From Burkholderiales bacterium UBA2459 (lineage in GTDB: Bacteria > Pseudomonadota > Gammaproteobacteria > Burkholderiales > Burkholderiaceae_E): a DNA stretch of 6,560 nucleotides. Position 1 is the first letter of the stretch; the number at the start of each line of letters is the position of its first letter. The notes beneath the pieces were generated by a model. That model was not told the DNA's origin. It searched no databases and saw nothing but the letters and a program-made list of their open reading frames with translations. Both the position numbers and the translations under genes were made by a program. The stretch is from positions 85,827 to 92,386 of the forward strand of contig DDPV01000043.1 of the NCBI GenBank assembly GCA_002342365.1. The letters are read 5' to 3'. This document shows, piece after piece, positions 1-6,310 of this stretch.

Positions 1-32
1 ACAAAAGCCTTGCTCATCACCGCCACCAATAT

Positions 33-1391
33 TTACTGTCCGCCAAGTTGCATGGATTCGATCAAGACCGATCCGCTTCGCTTGGTCCCGCGTTGCAACT
101 CGTCGGCACCTACGGCAACAATGCCGGCAAACATCTCGCGCAAATTGCCAGCAATCGTGATCTCCTCAACCGGAAACTGAATCTGGCCACGTTCGACCCA
201 ATAGCCAGAGGCTCCGCGGGAGTAGTCACCCGTCACATAATTAATATCATTGCCAAGTACGTCGGTCAGCAGCAGGCCACGATGAAGCTTTCTGATCATG
301 GCATCGAGACTGTGCGCAGTCCGTGTTTTCGAGCTCAATAAGCGCATCGCATGACTACCACCCGCGTTACCGGTGCTCACCATCCCAAGTTTTCGGGCGC
401 TGTAGCTCGAGAGCAAATATCCCTCGATGATTCCGCGCTTGACAAGGAGGCGGCGTTGGGTACGGACTCCTTCATCATCGAAACAAGAGCTACCAAATTC
501 GCAGAGTCTTGTCGGATCGTCCTCAATTGTTATATGTTGTGGGAAAACCTGGGTTCCAAGCGAATTCACCAGAAAGCTCGCCTGTCGATACAGTGCACCA
601 CCCGAAATCGCTTGGGCGAAATTACCCAGCAAACCGCAGGCGAGTGGCGCTTCAAATAGCACAGGTACACGTTGTGTCGGGATTGCCCGGGCGCCGAGCC
701 TTGCCAGCGTACGCTTGGCCGCGTAAGCCCCAACCGACTCGGGCGAAGCGAGATCTTCAGCGTTGCGACGCGACACATACCAAGCGTCGCGCTGCATGCT
801 TGAATCTGCCTTTGTCTTGTCTTTTGCAATCGGTGCCACCCCCAGGGAGTGTCGGGAGTGGGCATAGCCCCCAGAAAATCCGCGTGAATTCCGCGACAGG
901 AAATGACCACTGGAGGTGCTCACTGAAGCGCCATCGCTGTTTTGAATCGCCGGATCGACTTCAAGCGCTGCCTCCTCACAGCGCTGCGCAAGTTTCTTTG
1001 CGCGATCCACACTCAGGCTCCACGGATGAAAGAGATCAAGATCCCTGATATCGCCCTCAATGGCCAGCATATGCTGATCGGGCAGACCTGCCGCCTCGTC
1101 TGCTCCGGTGTAGCGCGCGATATCAAAGGCGGCTCTCACGGTTTGTTCGATGGCAAGCTTCGCAAAATCACCGGTGCTCGCTTGCCCTTTGCGCTGTCCA
1201 ACATATACCGTCACGCCCAGGCTCTTGTCGCGGGTTTGCTCCACGGTTTCCAGGCGCCGCATCCGCACATTGACGCTAAGCCCAGCACTTTCGGATAAAT
1301 CGACCGCACAGTCAGTCGCGCCAAGCTGCCTGGCCATGCGAAGCGCGTCTTCGGCGAGATCATAAAATGTCGTTTGGTCGTACTGAAACAT
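33..1391 (-). CDS. pmbA: PmbA/TldE, subunit of the TldD/TldE metallopeptidase
   Basis: The 452-residue product has the length and layout of PmbA (TldE), the partner of TldD. In E. coli the TldD/TldE heterodimer is a cytoplasmic peptidase that trims the microcin B17 leader and degrades the antitoxin CcdA; the zinc site lies in TldD, and PmbA itself has no HExxH motif, as here. The strongest family signature is near the C-terminus, from about residue 386: TGDYSRGASGYWVE followed by FPVEEITIAGNLREM and a final GSVLIESMQLGGQ, nearly identical in pattern to E. coli PmbA. A glycine-rich STGNAGGSHAM segment precedes it. The ATG at 1391 is supported by a strong GGAGG (minus strand, 1398-1402) six bases upstream. 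The gene is transcribed divergently from darP. No tldD is visible; it is normally unlinked. Recognition is confident; the natural substrate here is unknown. Confidence 0.95.
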   Translation of the reverse strand: MFQYDQTTFYDLAEDALRMARQLGATDCAVDLSESAGLSVNVRMRRLETVEQTRDKSLGVTVYVGQRKGQASTGDFAKLAIEQTVRAAFDIARYTGADEAAGLPDQHMLAIEGDIRDLDLFHPWSLSVDRAKKLAQRCEEAALEVDPAIQNSDGASVSTSSGHFLSRNSRGFSGGYAHSRHSLGVAPIAKDKTKADSSMQRDAWYVSRRNAEDLASPESVGAYAAKRTLARLGARAIPTQRVPVLFEAPLACGLLGNFAQAISGGALYRQASFLVNSLGTQVFPQHITIEDDPTRLCEFGSSCFDDEGVRTQRRLLVKRGIIEGYLLSSYSARKLGMVSTGNAGGSHAMRLLSSKTRTAHSLDAMIRKLHRGLLLTDVLGNDINYVTGDYSRGASGYWVERGQIQFPVEEITIAGNLREMFAGIVAVGADELQRGTKRSGSVLIESMQLGGQ

Positions 1392-1397
1392 GGTTGG

Positions 1398-1402
1398 CCT
1401 CC
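1398..1402 (-). promoter_or_regulatory. Ribosome binding site of pmbA
   Basis: The plus-strand CCTCC reads GGAGG on the minus strand, six bases upstream of the pmbA ATG. It is a near-perfect Shine-Dalgarno sequence and fixes that start. It contrasts with darP on the other side of the spacer, which has no clear Shine-Dalgarno. Confidence 0.8.
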
Positions 1403-1413
1403 GTGGGGGCCTT

Positions 1414-1444
1414 ATGATACGGCCTCACGCAAACAGATTGTCAT
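1414..1444 (-). promoter_or_regulatory. Possible sigma-70 promoter for pmbA
   Basis: Read on the minus strand, ATGACA (1439-1444) and TATCAT (1414-1419) each match the -35 and -10 consensus at five of six positions. The spacer is 19 bp, longer than the optimal 17. The location, just upstream of the pmbA ribosome binding site in a 107-bp divergent spacer, is sensible. This is consensus matching by eye only. Confidence 0.3.
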
Positions 1445-1498
1445 ACAGACCGCCGCACAGAACGCCACAAACACTGCCCTTAAGCATTTAGCCCAGCC

Positions 1499-1849
1499 AT
1501 GATGCAAGCTTCACGACCGCCAGAGGACAGGCCGAGCAAGTCGCAGCGAAAGCGTGACATGCAGCAGCTTCAGGATCTCGGCGAATTACTTGTCAAACTC
1601 CGCGACCCTGAATTCAGGCGAATCAGCCTACCCGAGGAACTTCGCGAGGCGATTGCAGCATGCCGATCGATCAGTGCCCACGAAGGAAAAAGACGGCAGT
1701 TGCAATACGTGGGGCGCTTGATGCGCGGACTCGATGAAGCAACCCTAAGAGAGGTTTGCAAACAGCTGGAAGCATTTATGCCTGCAGCGACCATGCGAAA
1801 GCTGTCGATTGAATCGAGAAATGGTCTCCATGATGTCAGCGCAGGATAA
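1499..1849 (+). CDS. darP: Short DarP/YjgA-family (DUF615) ribosome biogenesis protein
   Basis: The 116-residue product matches the first half of DarP (YjgA), a cytoplasmic factor bound to late 50S precursors in E. coli. Residues 13-28 (SKSQRKRDMQQLQDLG) correspond to the family's opening helix. Residues 43-76 carry the other hallmark, LPEELREAI followed by EGKRRQLQYVGRLMR, equivalent to E. coli EGRRRQLQLIGKMLR. E. coli DarP is about 183 residues. Here the second half, which includes the conserved segment around QQLRTLIRNAKKE, is absent: the protein ends with an unrecognised tail of about 25 residues and a TAA. I did not find the missing half in the other two plus-strand frames near the stop. 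The ATG at 1499 (or 1502) is the first possible start after an in-frame TAA at 1481-1483 and lacks a clear Shine-Dalgarno. The 3' end overlaps mogA. It may be a functional N-terminal form or a decayed gene. Confidence 0.85.
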   Translation: MMQASRPPEDRPSKSQRKRDMQQLQDLGELLVKLRDPEFRRISLPEELREAIAACRSISAHEGKRRQLQYVGRLMRGLDEATLREVCKQLEAFMPAATMRKLSIESRNGLHDVSAG

Positions 1850-2450
1850 GCCCTCAACCGACCGTATTAGCGTGCGCATCGGCCTAGTGTCGATCAGCGA
1901 TCGCGCATCGGCAGGACTTTATGAGGATCGTGGTTTGCCGGCGCTCAAGGGCTGGCTCGAGCGCGCAGTCGCCTCACCTTTTGAAACCATTGATCGATTG
2001 ATTCCGGATGAGCGCAAGCTCATCGAGTCGACGCTGGTTGAGCTCTCCGATCATTACCGCTGTGATTTGATCCTCACAACCGGGGGGACCGGACCCTCGC
2101 GACGCGATGTGACACCTGAAGCAACGCTTGCAATCGGATCGCGCGAGATGCCCGGGTTCGGCGAGCAAATGAGGCAAATCAGCTTGCGATTCGTACCGAC
2201 GGCGATCCTTTCACGGCAGCTTGCGGTTTTGCGTGAATGCGATGATGGGCATAGCTGTCTGATCGTGAATCTACCCGGACAGCCCAAGGCGATTGCAGAA
2301 ACTCTTGAAGGCCTCAGAGATGCTGAAGGCCAAATTCTGGTTGCTGGAATCTTTGCAGCGATTCCTTATTGCCTGGATCTTATCGGCGCACCACGCTTAG
2401 AAACCCACCCGGCGCTATGCAAAGCATTTCGGCCAAAATCGTCAAACTAA
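1830..2450 (+). CDS. mogA: MogA, molybdopterin adenylyltransferase
   Basis: The product, about 206 residues, is a single MoaB/Mog domain close to E. coli MogA (195 aa). This cytoplasmic enzyme adenylates molybdopterin to MPT-AMP, the step before MoeA inserts molybdate. Numbering from the ATG at 1830, visible signatures are the opening strand IGLVSISDRASAG (18-30), the substrate loop TTGGTGPSRRDVTPEA (83-98) with the conserved Asp93, MPGFGEQMRQISL (107-119), VNLPGQPKAI (146-155) and a FRPKS ending shared with E. coli. The start is uncertain. ATG codons lie at 1821, 1830 and 1833, and an in-frame TTG at 1809 would add seven residues. GAGA at 1816-1819 sits about ten bases before 1830, which I prefer. 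The 20-bp overlap with darP suggests co-transcription and translational coupling. No other molybdenum cofactor gene is in view. Confidence 0.93.
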   Translation: MMSAQDKPSTDRISVRIGLVSISDRASAGLYEDRGLPALKGWLERAVASPFETIDRLIPDERKLIESTLVELSDHYRCDLILTTGGTGPSRRDVTPEATLAIGSREMPGFGEQMRQISLRFVPTAILSRQLAVLRECDDGHSCLIVNLPGQPKAIAETLEGLRDAEGQILVAGIFAAIPYCLDLIGAPRLETHPALCKAFRPKSSN

Positions 2451-2458
2451 ATAAACCG

Positions 2459-2491
2459 CCAAGCCGAAAGAATTGATGCGCAGAGGCTTGG
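2459..2491. repeat. Inverted repeat, possible mogA transcript hairpin
   Basis: CCAAGCC (2459-2465) and GGCTTGG (2485-2491) form a perfect 7-bp stem with a 19-nt loop. It begins nine bases after the mogA stop codon. The long loop and lack of a following T-run make intrinsic termination doubtful; a 3'-end stabilising hairpin is equally possible. Confidence 0.4.
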
Positions 2492-2545
2492 GGAATCGAA
2501 CGGTTCGAAAGCTTGAACACACCTCGAAACGAAAGGCTTTTTTCC

Positions 2546-2569
2546 TCGTGCAAAGTCCTAAATGCACGA
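2546..2569. repeat. Inverted repeat with 10-nt loop in the convergent spacer
   Basis: TCGTGCA (2546-2552) and TGCACGA (2563-2569) form a perfect 7-bp stem around a 10-nt loop. It is the best-formed hairpin in the spacer and could act on transcripts from either side, but it has no U-tract downstream in either direction. A T-run (A-run on the minus strand) flanks its left side. Confidence 0.4.
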
Positions 2570-2635
2570 ATCGATGGAATGGAATACTCCCTGGATCGAA
2601 CTAAATTCTGGAAAGTAAGGCGCCCTAGCGTTGCG

Positions 2636-4909
2636 TCAATCGCCAACACGGGTAATTAAAACCACTCCGTTTAGTCCACGTAAATGTCTGATCGCGAAGG
2701 CGAGTTCTCGTTGATGCGAAAGCTCAAGTTTGAGACGAATACTGATTTGATCACGACTTGCGTGGCTTCGCATCGCGCTAAGCCTAAGCTTCAAGCGCGA
2801 CAATACATCGGTCAAATCCCTGAGTAAGCCCGGACGGTCGTTGGCCCGAACCATCAGTTCGGCTACAAAAACCGCCTGCGCGATGCGCTCTGCACCGACC
2901 CGCCGCGTAGCCCTGGGAGTCTGTTCTGTGCTGGCATCGGCGCCCCAGCTCACAGGAACAGCGCGCTCTGGGTGGCGGTCAAGCAATCGGTTATAGGTGG
3001 AGCAACCGACACGATGGATCGAAACACCAACACCGCGGGTGACAAAACCTGCGATATCGTCAGGTGGAATCGGATGACAGCATTTGGCGAGGTGGCTCAT
3101 CAAGGAGGAAACGCCGTTCACCAAAACTAATGATGCTTTTGGAGCGCTTGTCCAGCCTTTGCGTGCTTTGACAGGTTGATGCAGCGTCAGTAGACGATCG
3201 GAGTCGTCATCAAAGTGCAACGCGTCGGCCTTTGCCGACGGACGCGATTCATCGTGACGTACCGCCTGCTCGATAGCACGCGTGCTGAGATCCTCGCGGG
3301 CGATCGCCAAAAAGAGCGACTTCACCCCGTCCATGCCAAGCCGGCTCGCAATTTCTTCTTGCGCAAGCGCGCTGTGTCCTTCGCGCTGCATAATCTTCTC
3401 GAGCTTGGCACGACCGATCGATAGGTCTCTTTCTTCATCGAGCGCATGAAACCACTGGCGAACCTTGCTGCGCGCTCGAGGACTGCCCAAATAGCCAAGG
3501 CTTGGATTGAGCCAATCCCGAGAGGGCCCAAGCGGATCGCTCGCGCGCGCAGCGATCACCTCAACGGTTTGCCCTGAGCGAAGGCGCGTGTGGAGCGGAA
3601 CCATTGCGCCGTCAATTTTTGCGCCACGACAACGATGACCCAGGTCGGTGTGTAGCAAATAGGCAAAGTCAATCGGTGTTGACTCGGGCGGCAATTCTAG
3701 AACTTTCCCTTGTGGCGTCAATACGAAAATCGCCCGGTTCGGGCCGGAACCGGTACCCTCTGACAGGCTCAGATCCTGCTTCCAAGCGAGCAATTGCCTG
3801 ACATAATCGATACGGTCCTGATCCTGAGCCTTGCCCTTGGACGCAACAAGACCGATACTCGCCTCCTTATAGTGCCAATGCGATGCAAAGCCGAGCTCGG
3901 CCTCGCGATGCATCGCAAGCGTGCGAATTTGGAATTCAACCGGACGGGCATCGTCGTGAAGCACAACACTATGCAGCGACCGATAACCGTTTGGCTTGGG
4001 CCTGGCAATGTAGTCATCGAATTCCGAAAGCAAAGGCGAAAATCGCTTGTGAACCCAATCAAGCGCGGCATAGCATTGATCGATCGTTGATACAACGATT
4101 CTTAGGGCGCGAAGGTCCAGCAGCCGTTCTACTGGAAGTTGCTTGAGCCGCATTTTGTTATAAATACTATAGATGTTCTTTGGCCTTCCGCTGACTTCTG
4201 CCTCAAGGCCTGCCTGCCTTAGGCCATTGCGCACCTCATCGGCGAGCAGTCGAATAAAAGTCTCGCGATCTCTGCGCTTTTCATCGAGTGCTTTCGCGAT
4301 GGTCTGATAGGAAACATCGTCAGAGAAGCGAAATGCAAGATCCTCCATCTCCCATTTAAGTTGCCCGAGCCCGAGGCGGTTTGCTAAAGGAGCGAGCACC
4401 CTTAAAGTGAAACGAGCCTGCTCGGCTGAGGGTTTGGACTTGCTCTGTGCGTGATAACGCAGCGTTTGAAGCCTTGAGGCAAGCCTCACCAACACCACTT
4501 GCGCATTGGCGCTCATCGCTAAAAACATGCGCCGTATCAACTCTTGTTCAGCAAGATCACGTTTTCCGCCACCGGCAGGCACGGTTTGCATCAGCAGCAG
4601 CGACCGCAAGGCTGCCACCGGACCTTGACGCTCATCGCCAGCAAGATTGAGGAGTTCGTCTTTCGGGATCAGTCCTACAGCGAGGGCCAACCAGATCAGA
4701 CACTGCGTTTCATGGTTTGCAGCAAGCGTTGTAAGAATCTCGTTGGTTCCATCGCAATGCGCAACGACGCGCTCGCCAGAGGGCAAGCTGGCATCGTCAA
4801 GTCGCGAGCGCAAACGCTCAATAAGGCTCTCCGCATCAAGTACAGCACAGGAATCCGAAGCCGCAGCGGAGGACCTGTTGGGTGGAACCAAGCGCGGCGA
4901 CTTTGCCAA
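2636..4909 (-). CDS. relA: RelA, monofunctional (p)ppGpp synthetase
   Basis: The 757-residue product aligns across its length with E. coli RelA (744 aa), the ribosome-associated enzyme that makes (p)ppGpp from ATP and GTP/GDP when uncharged tRNA enters the A site. The N-terminal hydrolase-like domain (about 50-190) is degenerate: the HDxxED region reads LALAVGLIPKDE, so hydrolysis should be absent. The synthetase domain (about 235-350) has GRPKNIYSIYNKM, Asp265, EFDD at 296-299 (the ExDD form typical of RelA rather than the RxKD of bifunctional enzymes), NGYRSLH and Glu325 in EFQIRT. The TGS domain (about 393-455) keeps LLHTDLGHRCRGAKI with His420. The zinc-finger region has C610, C611, H632 and C636. 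A C-terminal ACT/RRM domain starts near 680. No ATG is available before the first conserved block: TTG at 4909 follows an in-frame TGA at 4922-4924 by four codons and gives an N-terminus of near-E. coli length. The gene lies 53 bp behind ugd. Confidence 0.95.
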   Translation of the reverse strand: MAKSPRLVPPNRSSAAASDSCAVLDAESLIERLRSRLDDASLPSGERVVAHCDGTNEILTTLAANHETQCLIWLALAVGLIPKDELLNLAGDERQGPVAALRSLLLMQTVPAGGGKRDLAEQELIRRMFLAMSANAQVVLVRLASRLQTLRYHAQSKSKPSAEQARFTLRVLAPLANRLGLGQLKWEMEDLAFRFSDDVSYQTIAKALDEKRRDRETFIRLLADEVRNGLRQAGLEAEVSGRPKNIYSIYNKMRLKQLPVERLLDLRALRIVVSTIDQCYAALDWVHKRFSPLLSEFDDYIARPKPNGYRSLHSVVLHDDARPVEFQIRTLAMHREAELGFASHWHYKEASIGLVASKGKAQDQDRIDYVRQLLAWKQDLSLSEGTGSGPNRAIFVLTPQGKVLELPPESTPIDFAYLLHTDLGHRCRGAKIDGAMVPLHTRLRSGQTVEVIAARASDPLGPSRDWLNPSLGYLGSPRARSKVRQWFHALDEERDLSIGRAKLEKIMQREGHSALAQEEIASRLGMDGVKSLFLAIAREDLSTRAIEQAVRHDESRPSAKADALHFDDDSDRLLTLHQPVKARKGWTSAPKASLVLVNGVSSLMSHLAKCCHPIPPDDIAGFVTRGVGVSIHRVGCSTYNRLLDRHPERAVPVSWGADASTEQTPRATRRVGAERIAQAVFVAELMVRANDRPGLLRDLTDVLSRLKLRLSAMRSHASRDQISIRLKLELSHQRELAFAIRHLRGLNGVVLITRVGD

Positions 4910-4962
4910 CTTACCGACCCATCAGACCGGGCGCGACAAAAACAAGCTTTGGGCAGGCTCGA

Positions 4963-6282
4963 TCAGGGTCTGCCGATGGCCCAATATTCAAACCCGCGAT
5001 CTCTGACAAGCTGCGGCTCATAAAGGTTTCGACCATCAAAGATGATTGCCTGCTTCATCCTCTGCTTAAGTTCTTGGAAGTTGGGCGATCGAAACTCTTT
5101 CCACTCCGTCAGAATGAACAAAGCATCGACCGATCGTGCAGCCTCAAGCGGGGTGCCTGCCAACGACAATTGCGGGTGATCGCCATAAATCCTACGACAC
5201 TCGTCCATGGCAACAGGATCATAGGCAACGATCTCACAACCATGTTCCCACAATGACTCGATCACCACCCTTGATGCCGCCTCGCGCATGTCGTCGGTAT
5301 TGGGCTTGAAGGCAAGACCCCAGACCCCAAAACGAAGCCCTTGCAAGTCGCCGAATCGACGAACCGCTTTGTCCACAAGCACAAGCTTTTGCGTTTGATT
5401 AACCGCCTCAACGGCTTGCAGCAGCGCCGGTTCAATGCCCTGCTCTTGGGTACTGCGGATTAGGGCCTTCACGTCCTTGGGAAAACAGGAACCGCCGTAG
5501 CCTGCACCGGCGTAAAGAAAGCTATAGCCAATCCGGCTATCTGAACCGATACCAATACGGACTTGCTCGATATCGACACCGACCTTTTCAGCCAAGCGAG
5601 AAAGTTCGTTCATGAAAGAAATACGGGTAGCAAGCATCGCGTTGGCTGCGTACTTGGTCAGTTCTGCAGCCCGCCTGCGCATCACGAAGGTGCGCTCATG
5701 ATTACGTTGAAAAGGGGCATAGAGCTCTCGCAAAATACGTTCTGCGCGCTCATCCTCCACCCCGAGCACGATGCGGTCGGGCTTCATAAAATCTTCAACC
5801 GCGGCGCCCTCTTTGAGAAACTCCGGATTGGAAGCGACCGAAAAAGGAAGCTCAAGCCCGCGGCTGGCGAGCGTTTCGGTCATCACCGTCTGGACCTTAT
5901 CGCCGGTGCCGACCGGCACCGTTGATTTGTCAACCACGCAGCGATAACCGTCCATGTGCTGCGCGATACTCCGCGCTGCTTCAAGCACGTAGGACAAATC
6001 AGCCGACCCGTCCTCATCGGGCGGTGTGCCAACAGCAATCATCTGTATCTCGCCAAAAAGCGCGCCGGCCTTCGGATCCGAGCTAAAGCGCAATCTGCCG
6101 GCGGCAACGTTACGATGAACCACTTTGTCGAGGCCGGGCTCATGGATCGGGATCTCACCGGACAGCAGCCGATCAATTTTTCGAAGATCAACATCGACGC
6201 AAAGGACCTCATTGCCCATATCAGCGAGGCAGGCTCCGGTGACAAGGCCCACGTAGCCTGTTCCGATCATGGTGATGTTCAT
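4963..6282 (-). CDS. ugd: UDP-glucose 6-dehydrogenase
   Basis: The 439-residue enzyme oxidises UDP-glucose to UDP-glucuronate with two NAD+, supplying a sugar precursor for capsule, exopolysaccharide or modified LPS in the cytoplasm. The N-terminal Rossmann fold starts with GTGYVGLVTGACLA (7-20), followed by the acidic VDVD (29-32). Further signatures are STVPVGTGD (120-128), NPEFLKEGAAVEDF (152-165), LTKYAANAMLATRISFMNE (208-226) with Lys210 and Asn214, the catalytic-cysteine motif GGSCFPKD (263-270) with Cys266, and the C-terminal UDP-binding GLAFKPNTDDMREA (322-335). All key residues are present. I start at the ATG at 6282, because the Rossmann motif follows at once and AAGGG (minus strand, 6293-6297) lies ten bases upstream. 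The frame stays open a further 90 codons upstream, but that extension is Arg-rich, resembles no UGD, and overlaps a more coding-like frame. Family enzymes are usually about 430-450 residues. Related GDP-mannose dehydrogenases are less likely. Confidence 0.95.
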   Translation of the reverse strand: MNITMIGTGYVGLVTGACLADMGNEVLCVDVDLRKIDRLLSGEIPIHEPGLDKVVHRNVAAGRLRFSSDPKAGALFGEIQMIAVGTPPDEDGSADLSYVLEAARSIAQHMDGYRCVVDKSTVPVGTGDKVQTVMTETLASRGLELPFSVASNPEFLKEGAAVEDFMKPDRIVLGVEDERAERILRELYAPFQRNHERTFVMRRRAAELTKYAANAMLATRISFMNELSRLAEKVGVDIEQVRIGIGSDSRIGYSFLYAGAGYGGSCFPKDVKALIRSTQEQGIEPALLQAVEAVNQTQKLVLVDKAVRRFGDLQGLRFGVWGLAFKPNTDDMREAASRVVIESLWEHGCEIVAYDPVAMDECRRIYGDHPQLSLAGTPLEAARSVDALFILTEWKEFRSPNFQELKQRMKQAIIFDGRNLYEPQLVRDRGFEYWAIGRP

Positions 6283-6292
6283 AGCAAAGAAA

Positions 6293-6297
6293 CCCTT
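6293..6297 (-). promoter_or_regulatory. Ribosome binding site of ugd
   Basis: Plus-strand CCCTT reads AAGGG on the minus strand, ten bases upstream of the ATG at 6282. It is the best Shine-Dalgarno candidate near the start and argues against the longer N-terminal extension. Confidence 0.5.
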
Positions 6298-6310
6298 CGA
6301 GGAAATGCGA

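Larger units (their letters stand above)
1392..1498. other. Divergent spacer between pmbA and darP
   Basis: This 107-bp region must hold the start signals for both divergent genes. On the pmbA side a good Shine-Dalgarno and a plausible promoter are visible. On the darP side I see a TTGTCA at 1438-1443 that could serve as a -35 but no matching -10 about 17 bp downstream, and no clear Shine-Dalgarno. The -35 candidates for the two strands overlap at 1438-1444, so the two directions might compete. Confidence 0.5.
2451..2635. other. Convergent spacer between mogA and relA
   Basis: The 185 bp between the mogA and relA stop codons holds no credible gene. It looks more AT-rich than the flanking genes and contains two perfect 7-bp inverted repeats plus a short palindrome at 2496-2508 (TCGAAC-G-GTTCGA). 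Neither stem has a T-run right after it on either strand, so no classical intrinsic terminator can be called, although a terminator would be expected between convergent genes. A T-run at 2538-2543 lies just before the second stem on the plus strand. Confidence 0.6.

Noticed and set aside
1..32. Possible feature between the left edge and the pmbA stop codon
   Set aside because: The stretch is too short and shows neither a stem-loop nor a recognisable gene end.
509..1048. A 179-codon plus-strand frame within pmbA, and similar long antisense frames within relA and ugd
   Set aside because: They are antisense to strongly conserved coding sequence, have poor amino-acid composition, and lack ribosome sites; they are shadows of real genes.
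2484..2512. TTCGAAAGC-like motif suggestive of a tRNA T-arm
   Set aside because: GGTTCGAAA resembles a T-loop, but no acceptor, D or anticodon stem can be paired around it on either strand.
2380..2649. An 89-codon minus-strand frame spanning the mogA-relA spacer
   Set aside because: It overlaps the 3' ends of both real genes, starts at a GTG without a convincing ribosome site, and shows no recognisable motif.
5904..5921. Perfect 7-bp inverted repeat CGGTGCC/GGCACCG with a 4-nt loop
   Set aside because: It lies inside ugd and encodes the conserved VPVGTG segment, so codon constraint explains it.
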